A stretch of DNA of 12,500 bases from Salpingoeca rosetta (lineage: Eukaryota > Opisthokonta > Choanoflagellata > Craspedida > Salpingoecidae): contig NW_004754920.1 of the NCBI RefSeq assembly GCF_000188695.1, positions 723,509 through 736,008 on the forward strand. Reading direction: 5' to 3'. The stretch's first letter is position 1. Every line of letters begins with the position of its first letter. A model generated the notes under the pieces. It was not told the origin of the DNA, did no database searches, and worked only from the letters and a program-made list of their open reading frames with translations. The translations under genes and the position numbers were made by a program. This document shows, piece after piece, positions 1 through 8,763 of the stretch.

Positions 1-2
1 CA

Positions 3-22
3 AACACACACACACACACACT
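3..22. repeat. (CA)n microsatellite
   Basis: Short CA tract at the left edge, ahead of the first recognised exon at 91. It lies in presumed intron. Confidence 0.85.
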
Positions 23-90
23 CGCATGCGTTTGCCAGTGCAAGGTCCGTCTCACTGTCGACGCATGCGTGATACACGTGTGATATGCAG

Positions 91-3000
91 GTTGCTTGCT
101 TGCCACCTGCTGCCGCTGGTATTGCTGGGACGGTGAATGCGGCGTCTGTTTCGCTCACTGCTCTCCGTCAGCTCTCCGCCGTCGCGCAACAACTCCAAGC
201 GCAGCAACAGCACTCACTTGTCATCGTACGTAGCGCGAATGGCGTAATGGTGTGAATATTGTTACATGTGCGGGTTGTGCCACCCTACCTCCCGCTTTGC
301 TTCTGCTCACATCTGTTGGTTCCGGCATGTGTGCACACTCATAATTCTGTATGATGACACACACACACACGCACACACATACATACACACACGCACACAC
401 ACACGCACACAACCGTTGCTTGTATTGCCAACTCTATTTTCAGGACACACGCCTTCGTGCTCTGCGCGATGCACAGCTTCTTGTTAAGAAGCAATCTGGT
501 GCGCACATGCTGCGTGTGCGTGTGTTTGTGTGCATATGTACGCGTGTCGGGTGGAGAGTGTGATGTGTGGTTCCAGCCACTTCTTGTTTTCAAACATGTT
601 GATGTTCCTCGCGCATACCCACGTGCTCTCACCTGTATTTATATTCGTGCCCAATTGGTTGTTTTCTGGGCTCAGGTCAAAGCGCCCCGCTCTCCGTTTC
701 GTGGACATCCCACTTTGATCATGCAACCGCGTACTTTGCCCTTGCAGTCCGCATCGCGAACACATCGCATCAGGTGCGTACGTTGTGTTGCGCTGTGTTC
801 TGCTTGTCAAGTGAATGTATGATTGTTTGATAGGGTGTGTGTGTGTGCGTGTGTGTGTGTGTGTGTGGGCGTGCGTGTTGCGTGCATTCTTGTGCAAGTG
901 CGCCGTTTGCCGTTCCGACTGATGATGTGTCAATACTTTTTTCGCATCATGTATGCATGTGTGCATGACTTTGTGTGCACCAACCTGCCCCCCCCCCCAC
1001 CCTGTGTCAGATGGTCGCCACTCGGCACTGGAAAGCAGTCATTGAAATCAGGTGTGCGCATAACCGCTTTCGTCTCGCGCGAGAATCACATGTATGCGCG
1101 TGCAGTCTATCCTTCCGCCCATTTTACGCGCACGCCCCTCTTGTCACCCTTGCCGCGAGACACAAACACGCACACATAGGCACACACAAACACATACAAA
1201 CGCACATGCACACACACACATACAGGCACACACAAATACAGGCACACAAACACAAGCACACACACGCACACACGCAGACACACATCCTCTCTTTAACCTC
1301 ATTTCCGCATTCACACACTCTCCTGCTCCTTTCGCCTGCACATGAATCAGGAGGTGCGGGGATGATGCTCTTGTCCACTGCCGCTCTCACACCCTTCCAC
1401 ACGACCTTCCAGCATCCAAGGTGCGCGTGTACCCATGCACGTACCCATGCATGCAGCAATGCACGTATGCAGTCATGAGCTCCGATGACCGTGCTGTGTG
1501 TTCCCCATCTCCAGTACTCGCTTGCGCGTGCAATATTTCAATTTCACATCACTCCTGATGCAATTTCCCCTCTGCACCACCACCACCACCATCAGTCGTG
1601 GCGCGCTCGTGTTGTTCTGCCGTCTCTCGCGGCGCTGCCGTGCTCGCTTCGCGTCACTCTCGTCTTTGCTGCGCCATGGATGGCGCAATCAGGCCAGCAC
1701 ACCACACGCGCACACGCGCAAGCTGCACCCGAGCACACACCCGAGGCACTCAGAACCCGACACCACCACCACCATCATCATCACCAATACAATCACCATC
1801 AGCAGCGGTCATCGCCCACGGTGCATGCCAATCTGCTGCAGGACATCGTGACGGCGTGGCAGTTTGCACGCCTGATACAGCCGCCGCCCACAACTGCAGA
1901 CAACGACGACAACGACGACCACCACCACCAGCAGCAGCAGCAGCAGCAGCACGAGCAATCACGCCGACACGTGGGACGTGACCGCTTATTCATCCCGTGT
2001 CACGACGCAGCTGCAACCGCGGATGTGGTCGGAGGTCATGCTGTTCCTTTAGCACCACGTCAGCCGTCACCGTCACCATTTCGCGTTCGCAGCGGCGCAG
2101 GGGCCGGTGGTGGCGACAACGCACGCGCGCTCATGCACACATGTCGGCTTGGCGCACACGTGTGCGCAAGTGCACAGCTCGTACGCGCGTTGCTTGCCGC
2201 TGTACCGCAATGCACCGAGGAAACGGCAGCACGCGGGGCGAACAAAGCTGCAAGCCATCACGACGATGCTAGTGTTGTGATGAGTGATGTGCAGGGGGCA
2301 GCTGATGACGACGAGGTTGATGTTGATGTTGATGTTGATGTTGATGTTGACGGCGCTGCCGGTGATGCAGATGAGGTGCTGGTGGTGTTGGATTCTCCAG
2401 CAGCGAAGCGAGCCAAGCGACAGCGACAGCAACGACAGAAGAGGACCGATGCGCACAGACGACAGCAAGAGGCGCTGGCAGCCACCGTCCACAAGGTGTG
2501 CGGGTGTGTGTGTGTGTGCATGTATGCGTGTGTGTACCAGTGTTTGTATGCATATGTATGCGTGTGTGAGTGTGTACATGTATGCGTGTGTGGCCACGAA
2601 TGCATGTTCATGTGTTTGCATCTTGTGTCAACACACGGCATCGTGAGTCAAGCCGTTCAGCTACCCTCCTGTGCGTGCGTGTGTGCGCGTGACAGGCGCT
2701 GCTGTTGTCGCTGCTGCAGAACCAAGGAGACATGTCACATCGTCAGCACGAGTGCGATGTATACACCAGCACACAGACGGCGGCGCCACACCCATCGCCG
2801 TCTGCCGTGCACATGACAGCCAACAATGCGGACCGTGCGGGGTCACTTGCAGACCAACACATCGTGACACGCACGCGACTTGTGTTCGCCAGCACACCGG
2901 ATGCTGACAAGGGTTGTGTTGGTGGTGGTGAAGATGTGCAGGAAACAGAGGACGCGTGTGCTGTTGGCTGCGTGATGAAGACGAAGCGGCGGCAAGTGCG

Positions 3001-3619
3001 GCAGGCACTGCATGACAGCACCAGCGCCAGCATGCGCTGGGACATTGCGATTGAGTTTGAGGGGCCGCTGCTGGCAACGCTGTCGCTCTTGTCGGGCGTT
3101 CTTGCGCTCATCCCCGAAGCACAACTGCATGACGCAGGACCCCATGACGCCACTCGTGATGGTGATGGTGATGGTGATGGTGATGGTGATGGTGGTGGCG
3201 ATGGTGGCGATGACGGGGCGTTCTTTGGGGCGCGTGTGGACGCGTGCTTGTCTGTGCGGGGCTTGGCTGGTCTGCAGAGCGGGCAAGCGATCGCAGCGAA
3301 CGCGACGCTGTTGAAGGCGCACCAGACAGCAGAGGCCATCCTTTCCTGTGTTGGTGATGGTGATGGTGATGGTGATGCTGTGACGGGCAGCGGTAGCAGC
3401 TTTTCCCCTCATGACAGCGACGATGTCGCCAACGCCGATGACGACGACGATGACGACAACAATAGTGACCAGAGGAGGACGAGGGTGAGAGGCACTGCAA
3501 CACGACGGGTACTCGATGCATTGCTCTCTGGAGATGGAGATGAGCAACAGCAGCTTGTGGAAGCGAGTGCAACCGCCGTGTCTGCGGTCGTCTCTCTCCT
3601 CGGACCAAACACCCTCTAG
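91..3619 (+). CDS. Unrecognised large protein, 3' part (helical segment, probable beta-sandwich, low-complexity tail)
   Basis: Seven coding exons are proposed: 91..225, 444..513, 676..773, 1011..1051, 1351..1420, 1515..2495 and 2696..3619, ending at TAG. The splice phases 0, 1, 0, 2, 0, 0 agree throughout and give 772 residues. The 5' end lies outside the window. Partial-residue numbering: 18-45 is a Gln-rich, probably helical segment. Residues 70-190 alternate hydrophobic strands (PLSVSW, AYFALAVRIANTS, HWKAVIEI, RVVLPSL, SLRVTLVF), which looks like a beta-sandwich. Then come His6 (159-164), His8 (221-228), Gln7 (277-283), a Val-Asp repeat (406-417), a basic stretch PAAKRAKRQ (433-441), Asp-Gly repeats (620-639, 685-692) and Asp7 (713-719). 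MRWDIAIEF (578-586) starts another conserved-looking block. The basic stretch resembles the c-Myc nuclear signal PAAKRVKLD, suggesting a nuclear protein. I do not recognise the family. A helix followed by a beta-sandwich would fit FANCB/FAAP100 or a BBS-type ear domain, but this is a guess. The splice model is firmer than any name. An intron hidden in the low-complexity part of 1515..2495 cannot be excluded. Confidence 0.72.
354..411. repeat. Imperfect (CA)n microsatellite
   Basis: CA repeat broken by G and T substitutions, inside the intron 226-443 of the left gene. Confidence 0.9.
834..868. repeat. (TG)n microsatellite
   Basis: TG tract with one CG interruption, inside the intron 774-1010 of the left gene. 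Confidence 0.9.
1163..1285. repeat. Imperfect CA-rich array
   Basis: Long degenerate CA array with AAA and ATA interruptions, filling much of the intron 1052-1350 of the left gene. Confidence 0.9.
2316..2351 (+). repeat. Coding GTTGAT hexanucleotide repeat
   Basis: Six tandem hexamers, the last ending GAC, encode a Val-Asp repeat (partial residues 406-417) within the sixth visible exon of the left gene. The near-identical codons indicate recent slippage-type expansion rather than selection on protein alone. Confidence 0.9.
2496..2590. repeat. TG/TATG-rich array starting at a splice donor
   Basis: Degenerate TG array that begins at the GTGTGC donor of the intron 2496-2695 of the left gene. 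Confidence 0.85.
3158..3217 (+). repeat. Coding GATGGT hexanucleotide repeat
   Basis: Tandem GATGGT units decaying into GGTGGCGAT variants encode an Asp-Gly repeat (partial residues 620-639) in the terminal exon of the left gene. A second, shorter copy of the same unit lies at 3353-3376. Confidence 0.9.
3353..3376 (+). repeat. Second coding GATGGT repeat
   Basis: Four further Gly-Asp units (partial residues 685-692) in the same exon as the larger array at 3158-3217. Confidence 0.85.
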
Positions 3620-4007
3620 CCAAGGGGGGGGGGGGCATGTTGAGCGTGTGCGTGTGTGTGCATGTTGAGTGTGTGTGTGTGTGTGCATGTATGTGTTTGT
3701 GTTTGTGTGTATGTGTTTGTGCGTTTGTGTTTGTGTGCGTGCGTCCTTCTCTTTCAGCTTGTGCTCTATTGGAAGCAACGAATTCGCTAGTTACACGTGG
3801 CGTTGTCCTTGTCAAAAAATGTAATGTCGTGTGCAGTAGGCAGCAAGGGTAAACAACCCAAGCACTGGGTGTATGGCGAATACCAAGAAAAAGACGAGGG
3901 ATGTGCTGTGACCTCAATGGCGATAGCGTGTGTATGTGTGTGTGTGTTTGTTTGTGAATGCGTTTGCGTATATGTGTGCAGGTGACAGCATGTAACACAG
4001 TTGTTGA
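3620..4007. other. Convergent intergenic region with 3' UTRs
   Basis: The 388 nt between the TAG of the left gene and the TAA of UBXN1 must hold both 3' UTRs and both polyadenylation sites. It begins with a G12 run (3624-3635) and a long imperfect TG tract (about 3644-3745), and has another TG tract near 3929-3984. No AATAAA or ATTAAA was seen on either strand where it would be expected, so the cleavage sites are not assigned. No tRNA or other RNA gene was found. Confidence 0.6.
3644..3745. repeat. Imperfect (TG)n array
   Basis: TG-rich tract with TTTG and CATG interruptions in the convergent intergenic gap, following a G12 run at 3624-3635. Confidence 0.85.
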
Positions 4008-4184
4008 TTACAAGATAGGCTTGAGGTGCAGCGACGCCGACGGCACGAGACCTGCAGTGGTGTGAGCAATGCACACAGACATTCGTGTGAAACGACAAGT
4101 AGGAATGGGGCTTGCACCCTTTTGCAGCATAGAAGTTGCCATGCACGCACTGAAGGGATTGCCTGACACGTTCACGCAACAGCC

Positions 4185-4251
<67 letters not shown>

Positions 4252-6452
4252 GCATCTCTGAAAGAGGTGTCTGCGTCTGCTGTTGGGGCAAACGAGCGGC
4301 GTGGGATTGTCTGCATCAGCGAATAGTTGGCCGGCGCCGCCCCGCTTGCACTCACAACATCAAACTGCATACGTTGGAGTGTGTGTGTGTGTGCTATGAG
4401 AGAGAGAGAGAGAGCGATCGCGTCATTGTGTGTGTGTGTGTGCGTTTTGGTGTGTGATCGAATACAGGAAAGCAAAGGCAGCAGCAAGCGTTGGTGCCCC
4501 ACCAGCTTCTGCAGCTTGTCGTCAGGCGAGAATGTTGCACGCAGGGGCTGTGCACCCGGCAACCGCACCTGTCATCCACGACACAAGAAGGTGGCGCGTG
4601 TGTGTGTTGGAGGTGAGGACAACGAAAACAGAGGTGATGATGATGATGATGGCGAGATCGGTTTTGACGGGCAGCCGTAACGTTTAGTATTTGGAGGGGC
4701 AAGCAGGGCTCGGTCCAACGGGCGGAACCGCAAAACACAGTCACATGATGTTTCACCACCCAACATGCCAAACAAAACAAAGCACAACACACAAACTAAA
4801 CACACCGAACATGCAAAAACATCATAACAAGGAGGAAGGAACCAAGCAGCCACCACACCTGGATGCGACAGGACGTGGCTGTTGTCGATGGCGGCGCGGT
4901 GACTGCAGGCGTTGGGGCGACGGGAAGCGACGACGGGCGCGATTGCTGGCGCTCCGCCTCTTTTCGTGCAGCCTCACTGCTCCAGGCAGCGGTGACGACG
5001 TGATGGTGTGGGAGCGGTGAGGGGTGAGGGGATGGGAGAGAGGGTTCACCACGATGAGGACATGCGGAGAGCCGGGGAGCATCAGTCTTTTCTTTGCGTG
5101 CGTGTGTACGCCGGGAGGGAGAGGGGTCTCAAACCACAAAACGTAACTTCAGGCAGGTGGCGAGATAGGCATAACATGTGGGACCATGATCACAACAGAG
5201 ATGCCACGATAGTGTGTCTGTTGCCAAGACGAGTTAAACAACAAGCACATGGGGGGGGCTGTAAGTGCGTGGGCACACACGCACCGCTCTGCCTTGTCTT
5301 TCTCCAGCTCTGCCTTGATTCGTTCCTTTCGTCGTTTGTTCTCAAGTTTCTGCGGACCGCAAACACACGGCATGGGTTTCAGCTGAGTGACATCACGAGC
5401 ACTAACACGAAAGGAGACACACCATACACGAACAAAACACGGACAAGCATGTCCGCGGGTGTGGCCATGCAAACGCGCGAGTGCACACCGACACAGACAC
5501 ACAGACGAACACAGACGGACATATGCACGCACGCACGCACGCACACACACACATACACCCACATACACACGGAGCCATATGGTACTGATTCGAGCGTGGG
5601 ATACCTCCTTGCGTTTCTGCTCAGCAATGCGCTTCATCTCCAGCTCTTCCTGCTCCCGGCGAGCCTGCGAGAGCGTCTACATTCATGAAGAACAAGTGCG
5701 TACACGTGCAAGGAGACGGTAAGAAAGCGTGTGAGAAAGAGAACGAGAACGAGAATGCAAAGAAAGCAAAGGAAAGGAGGAAAGGGGACAGTTTGAGACT
5801 CAGACACACACACACAGAACACACACACACACACACAGATGCACAAACACAGAACACACACACACACACACACACAGATGCACAAGCACAAGCATAAGTT
5901 TGCACACGCATATGCGCAGTGTGATGCATGCCTTTGCAGACTCCATGCGCTTCTTCTGTTGTTCCAGCTGACGCTTCTCTTCCTCCTGGTGTCGCTGGAT
6001 GCGGCGTTGGTTGATCTTCTCTTGCAGCTTCCTTGCCTGCTCCTGCTTCTCTTCCTCTGTTAGCGCCTTCTTTGGAGCTGGCGCCTCTCCCTCTGCATTC
6101 TGCTGTGATTGTTCTGGCTGCTGTTGTCCCTGCTGCTGAGCGCTCTGCTGTTCAGCCGTGGCATCGCCAGTGCTGCCTGCAGACGTTTGCTGTTGCCCAC
6201 CAGAGCCAGAGCCGAGCGTGAATCCACCGCTCTGGGCCATCGGTGCAGGGTTGCTGAAAATCCAGTTGACAGCAGCATCCAAACCTTGCCCTTGTGTCTC
6301 TGCAAGTGCCCGTTCCCTACACACGGGCGAGCGTGTATGTGTGTGTGTGCATGTGTGTGAGTTGTGTGTGTGTGTGTGTGAGTGTGTGTGGGGGGGGCGG
6401 CGGCGGGTTGGGGTTTCTAAGAACGCCATCTGCATGGGTGAGACAGAGGCAC

Positions 6453-6519
<67 letters not shown>

Positions 6520-6787
6520 CACACACAGACACACACACACACACACAGACACACACACACAAACGTATGGAGCTATTGCGAGTGCAGGCATCAATGACCA
6601 CTGCACATCGAGCAATCTCACGCACACATAAACACAACTCGCTCACTCAGTCACTCACACAACCCTACAACACTCGTTCACACGCACACATGCACACATG
6701 CACACACACACACTCACACTCGCACACTCACACGCACGCCATGGCTTTGTCGAAGCCCATCTGCATCAACGTCTGTATGTCGTCCAT
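4008..6787 (-). CDS. UBXN1: UBX domain-containing protein 1 (UBXN1/SAKS1) homologue, p97 and ubiquitin cofactor
   Basis: Eight exons on the minus strand: 6787..6738, 6316..5932, 5664..5605, 5349..5285, 4976..4859, 4568..4503, 4364..4250 and 4051..4008. They give 903 nt and 300 residues ending in TAA; human UBXN1 is about 297. The UBA domain (residues 1-41) has the MGF loop at 10-12 and continues through GLDAAVNWIF. A Ser/Gln-rich linker follows. Residues 98-200 are a charged coiled coil starting ALTEEEKQEQ, and from memory it aligns without gaps to human around exon junctions 2/3 and 3/4. The UBX domain (222-300) runs from CRIQVRLP to GLVPSASLHL. The p97-binding turn reads IPR (268-270) where FPR is usual. 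UBXN1 proteins bind ubiquitin chains through UBA and the p97/VCP N-domain through UBX in protein quality control; this role is known for the family and inferred here. The ATG sits in AACATGG context and starts exactly where UBA begins. Intron 2 (5931..5665) appears to use a GC donor. Confidence 0.95.
4187..4249. repeat. (CA)31 microsatellite abutting the UBXN1 exon 7 donor
   Basis: A perfect 63-nt CA tract on the plus strand. On the UBXN1 sense strand it is (GT)n, and its first GT is the splice donor itself (4249-4248) directly after exon base 4250. Confidence 0.97.
4378..4440. repeat. Compound (TG)n-(GA)n-(TG)n
   Basis: A TG tract, then about eight GA units near 4399-4414, then another TG tract. 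All lie within UBXN1 intron 6. Confidence 0.85.
5665..5931 (-). other. UBXN1 intron 2, probable GC-AG intron
   Basis: In the sense orientation the upstream exon ends GAG TCT GCA AAG and the intron begins GCATGC; it ends CTCTCGCAG before GCT CGC CGG. Both flanks are phase 0. Joining here gives a coiled coil that matches human UBXN1 in length. The nearest usable GT donor in the same phase (5907) would add eight residues, including two Cys, to the charged helix. An upstream GT inside the exon would shift the frame. Confidence 0.7.
5808..5890. repeat. Tandem compound CA repeat with a unit of about 35 nt
   Basis: A block of AGAA, then a CA run, then AGATGCACAA occurs twice in tandem (about 5816-5849 and 5851-5887) with different CA lengths. 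It lies in UBXN1 intron 2. Confidence 0.8.
6332..6563. repeat. Tripartite (TG)n / (AG)30 / (CA)n cluster
   Basis: TG-rich tract 6332-6390 with a G8 run at 6390-6397, a pure AG array at 6457-6517, then a CA-rich tract 6518-6563. All lie within UBXN1 intron 1. The outer TG and CA parts are complementary in inverted orientation. Confidence 0.95.
6647..6739. repeat. CA-rich array up to the UBXN1 exon 1 donor
   Basis: Degenerate CA array. In sense orientation it is a GT-rich tract running from the GTGCGT donor at 6737 into intron 1. Confidence 0.85.
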
Positions 6788-7101
6788 GTTGTTGCGGTTG
6801 GTGTTGCTGCTGTGCTCCTGTCCTCTCTCGCTTTCACTCGGGTTCTTGGCGATGTGTGCAAGATATGGCAAATTGTCGTCCTGTGGGTTTGTTTCGTCTT
6901 GCGTTCCACAACTGCCAGCACACGTGTGCCCGGCTTTGGCTTTTTCTCCGCCGCGCACTGTTCTGCAACAACACACGCACGCACACGCTTGCTTGCTTGC
7001 TTTTCACCTCACCCCACATCATCGCGTCCACGCGCCACACTGCCGAAGCGTTCACACCCGGTCGTATCATAAGCAACTGCCGTTAACTTGTCAATCCAAG
7101 C
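6788..7101. promoter_or_regulatory. Divergent intergenic region, probable bidirectional promoter
   Basis: These 314 nt separate the start codons of UBXN1 (minus) and the FUBP-like gene (plus), so both 5' UTRs and both promoters must fit here unless non-coding first exons lie further away. I see no convincing TATA box. A short GCTT repeat lies near 6985-7000. The large dinucleotide arrays that fill the flanking introns are missing from this stretch, which fits selection for regulatory function. No particular factor site can be supported. Confidence 0.55.
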
Positions 7102-8667
7102 ATGGGCGACTTCAACAACGTACCGCCACCCTCTGACGGGTCCGGTGGGAACACGCAGAACGACTTTCTGTCGGCGCTCGCCACTGTGAAAGCGGTGCGT
7201 TCGCACGTTCGCGCCACGTGGTGATGGTGATGGTGATGGTGGTGATGGTGGTTGTGGCGGTGTTTGGCGCCACCCACCCATCTTGCGTGTGTCATGGGTT
7301 TGTGTGTCTGCGTGAGTGCCTGCGTTGTCCCCGATTTGCGTTGCTTGTTGTATCGCTGAACCCTCACAAATGGACAACCTGTGTCGTTGGCGCGGTGTGT
7401 TGTGTTGCGTTGCATCGCCTTGATGCCTTCTTGCAGCTTGCTGCGCGCGCCCAACAAAGTAAGCTTTTTGCATGCATGTGTATGTATGTATGTGTGTGTG
7501 TATGTATGTATGTATGAATGAATGGATGTATGTATGCATGTATGTTTTGGCATTACAGCGCCTTTCTTCCTTCCCTCCTCTTCCTCCCTTCCTCGTCTTT
7601 TCACTCCTTCCTTCCTTCCTTCCTTCCTTCCTTCCTTCCTTTCTTCCTTTCTTTCTTTCTTTCTTTTCCGTGTCTAACCCCCCTCCCCACACCCCTACTC
7701 GTACCACCCCGCACCCGCTCACATCTCCATCTGGCACGAACCTTCGCGTCAACAGCCCAACCACAGCAGCCGCTGCCACCACAACACATGTTCCCGCCAA
7801 TGGGGATGCCGCCACCCATGATGCACCAGCAGCGACCGCCCATGCCACAGCAGCAGCAGCAGCAGCAGCGGCCTCCCATGCCCAACCAGCCACCCGGCCC
7901 GGCCGGTGGGATGCCGCTGGTGAAGCGCGGACCCGAGGAGCCCGAAGGCGCGCCCGGTGCGTGCTGTGTGGCCTTGGAAAGCTCATGTTGACTGGCACAT
8001 GCATGCATGTGTATGTGCATCTGTATGGATGCCTGTAGGCTGCCGTCTTGCCTTTCTGCACACATGCTGCACGTGGTCGACACGTGTGCCTATTTCATGT
8101 TCCCTATTGCTCACCCTTTTGCTCTTCTTCTTGTTCTTCTTCCCCTTTTTGATTGCTACTTCCTGTTCTTCTGCTTGTTCTTATTCTTCCGTGACCATTG
8201 CTTGTCTCCCTCCTTCTCTAAATGGACCAACACATTTTGCAGATAGGAAACGCGCACCGAGCTCCTCAACGCCGCCACCCATCCCCGGTGTCGGCCCGAA
8301 CACTTCCCAGGCACCCCCACTTCTTTCGCAGCCTGGCCAGCCCAACCAAGCCATGCAGCCGCCTCCCTCGGGGCCAGGGCAGCAGCAGCCACCCCAGATG
8401 ATGGCGCCCGTGCCCGGCATGCCCCCGCCGATGCGCCCTCCTCCCCCAGGCCAGGAGCCACACCAGCAACAACAGTCCCAGCAGGGCGAACTCGGGTGCG
8501 TGAGACGTGTGTACTGCGCAAAAACAATTGTGTCATCATGTCGTTTGCAGATGTACCGCGCGCGTGTGGGTGTGGGTGTTGCGCGCATACTAGATGATGG
8601 CATGCCATTCATCTCTTCGATTGCAGCCACCCCCTCCCTCACTGACCTGCGCACATGCTGCCTGTCA

Positions 8668-8763
<96 letters not shown>

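Noticed and set aside
1351..1420. An alternative frame for this exon giving a hydrophobic stretch (MMLLSTAALTPF)
   Set aside because: It requires a phase that clashes with the long open frame starting at 1515. The chosen frame fits both neighbouring junctions.
3108..3998. Long minus-strand frames opposite the last exon of the left gene
   Set aside because: They consist of His, Thr and Ile runs produced by the complement of GATGGT and TG repeats and have no domain.
5800..6627. A 275-codon minus-strand frame presented as one protein
   Set aside because: It contains UBXN1 exon 2, but its ends are CA/TG/GA microsatellite translations lying in introns 1 and 2.
6788..6976. An N-terminal extension of UBXN1 upstream of the chosen ATG
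   Set aside because: The frame is open, but UBXN1 proteins start at the UBA domain. The residues upstream show no domain, and the ATG at 6787 has a favourable context.
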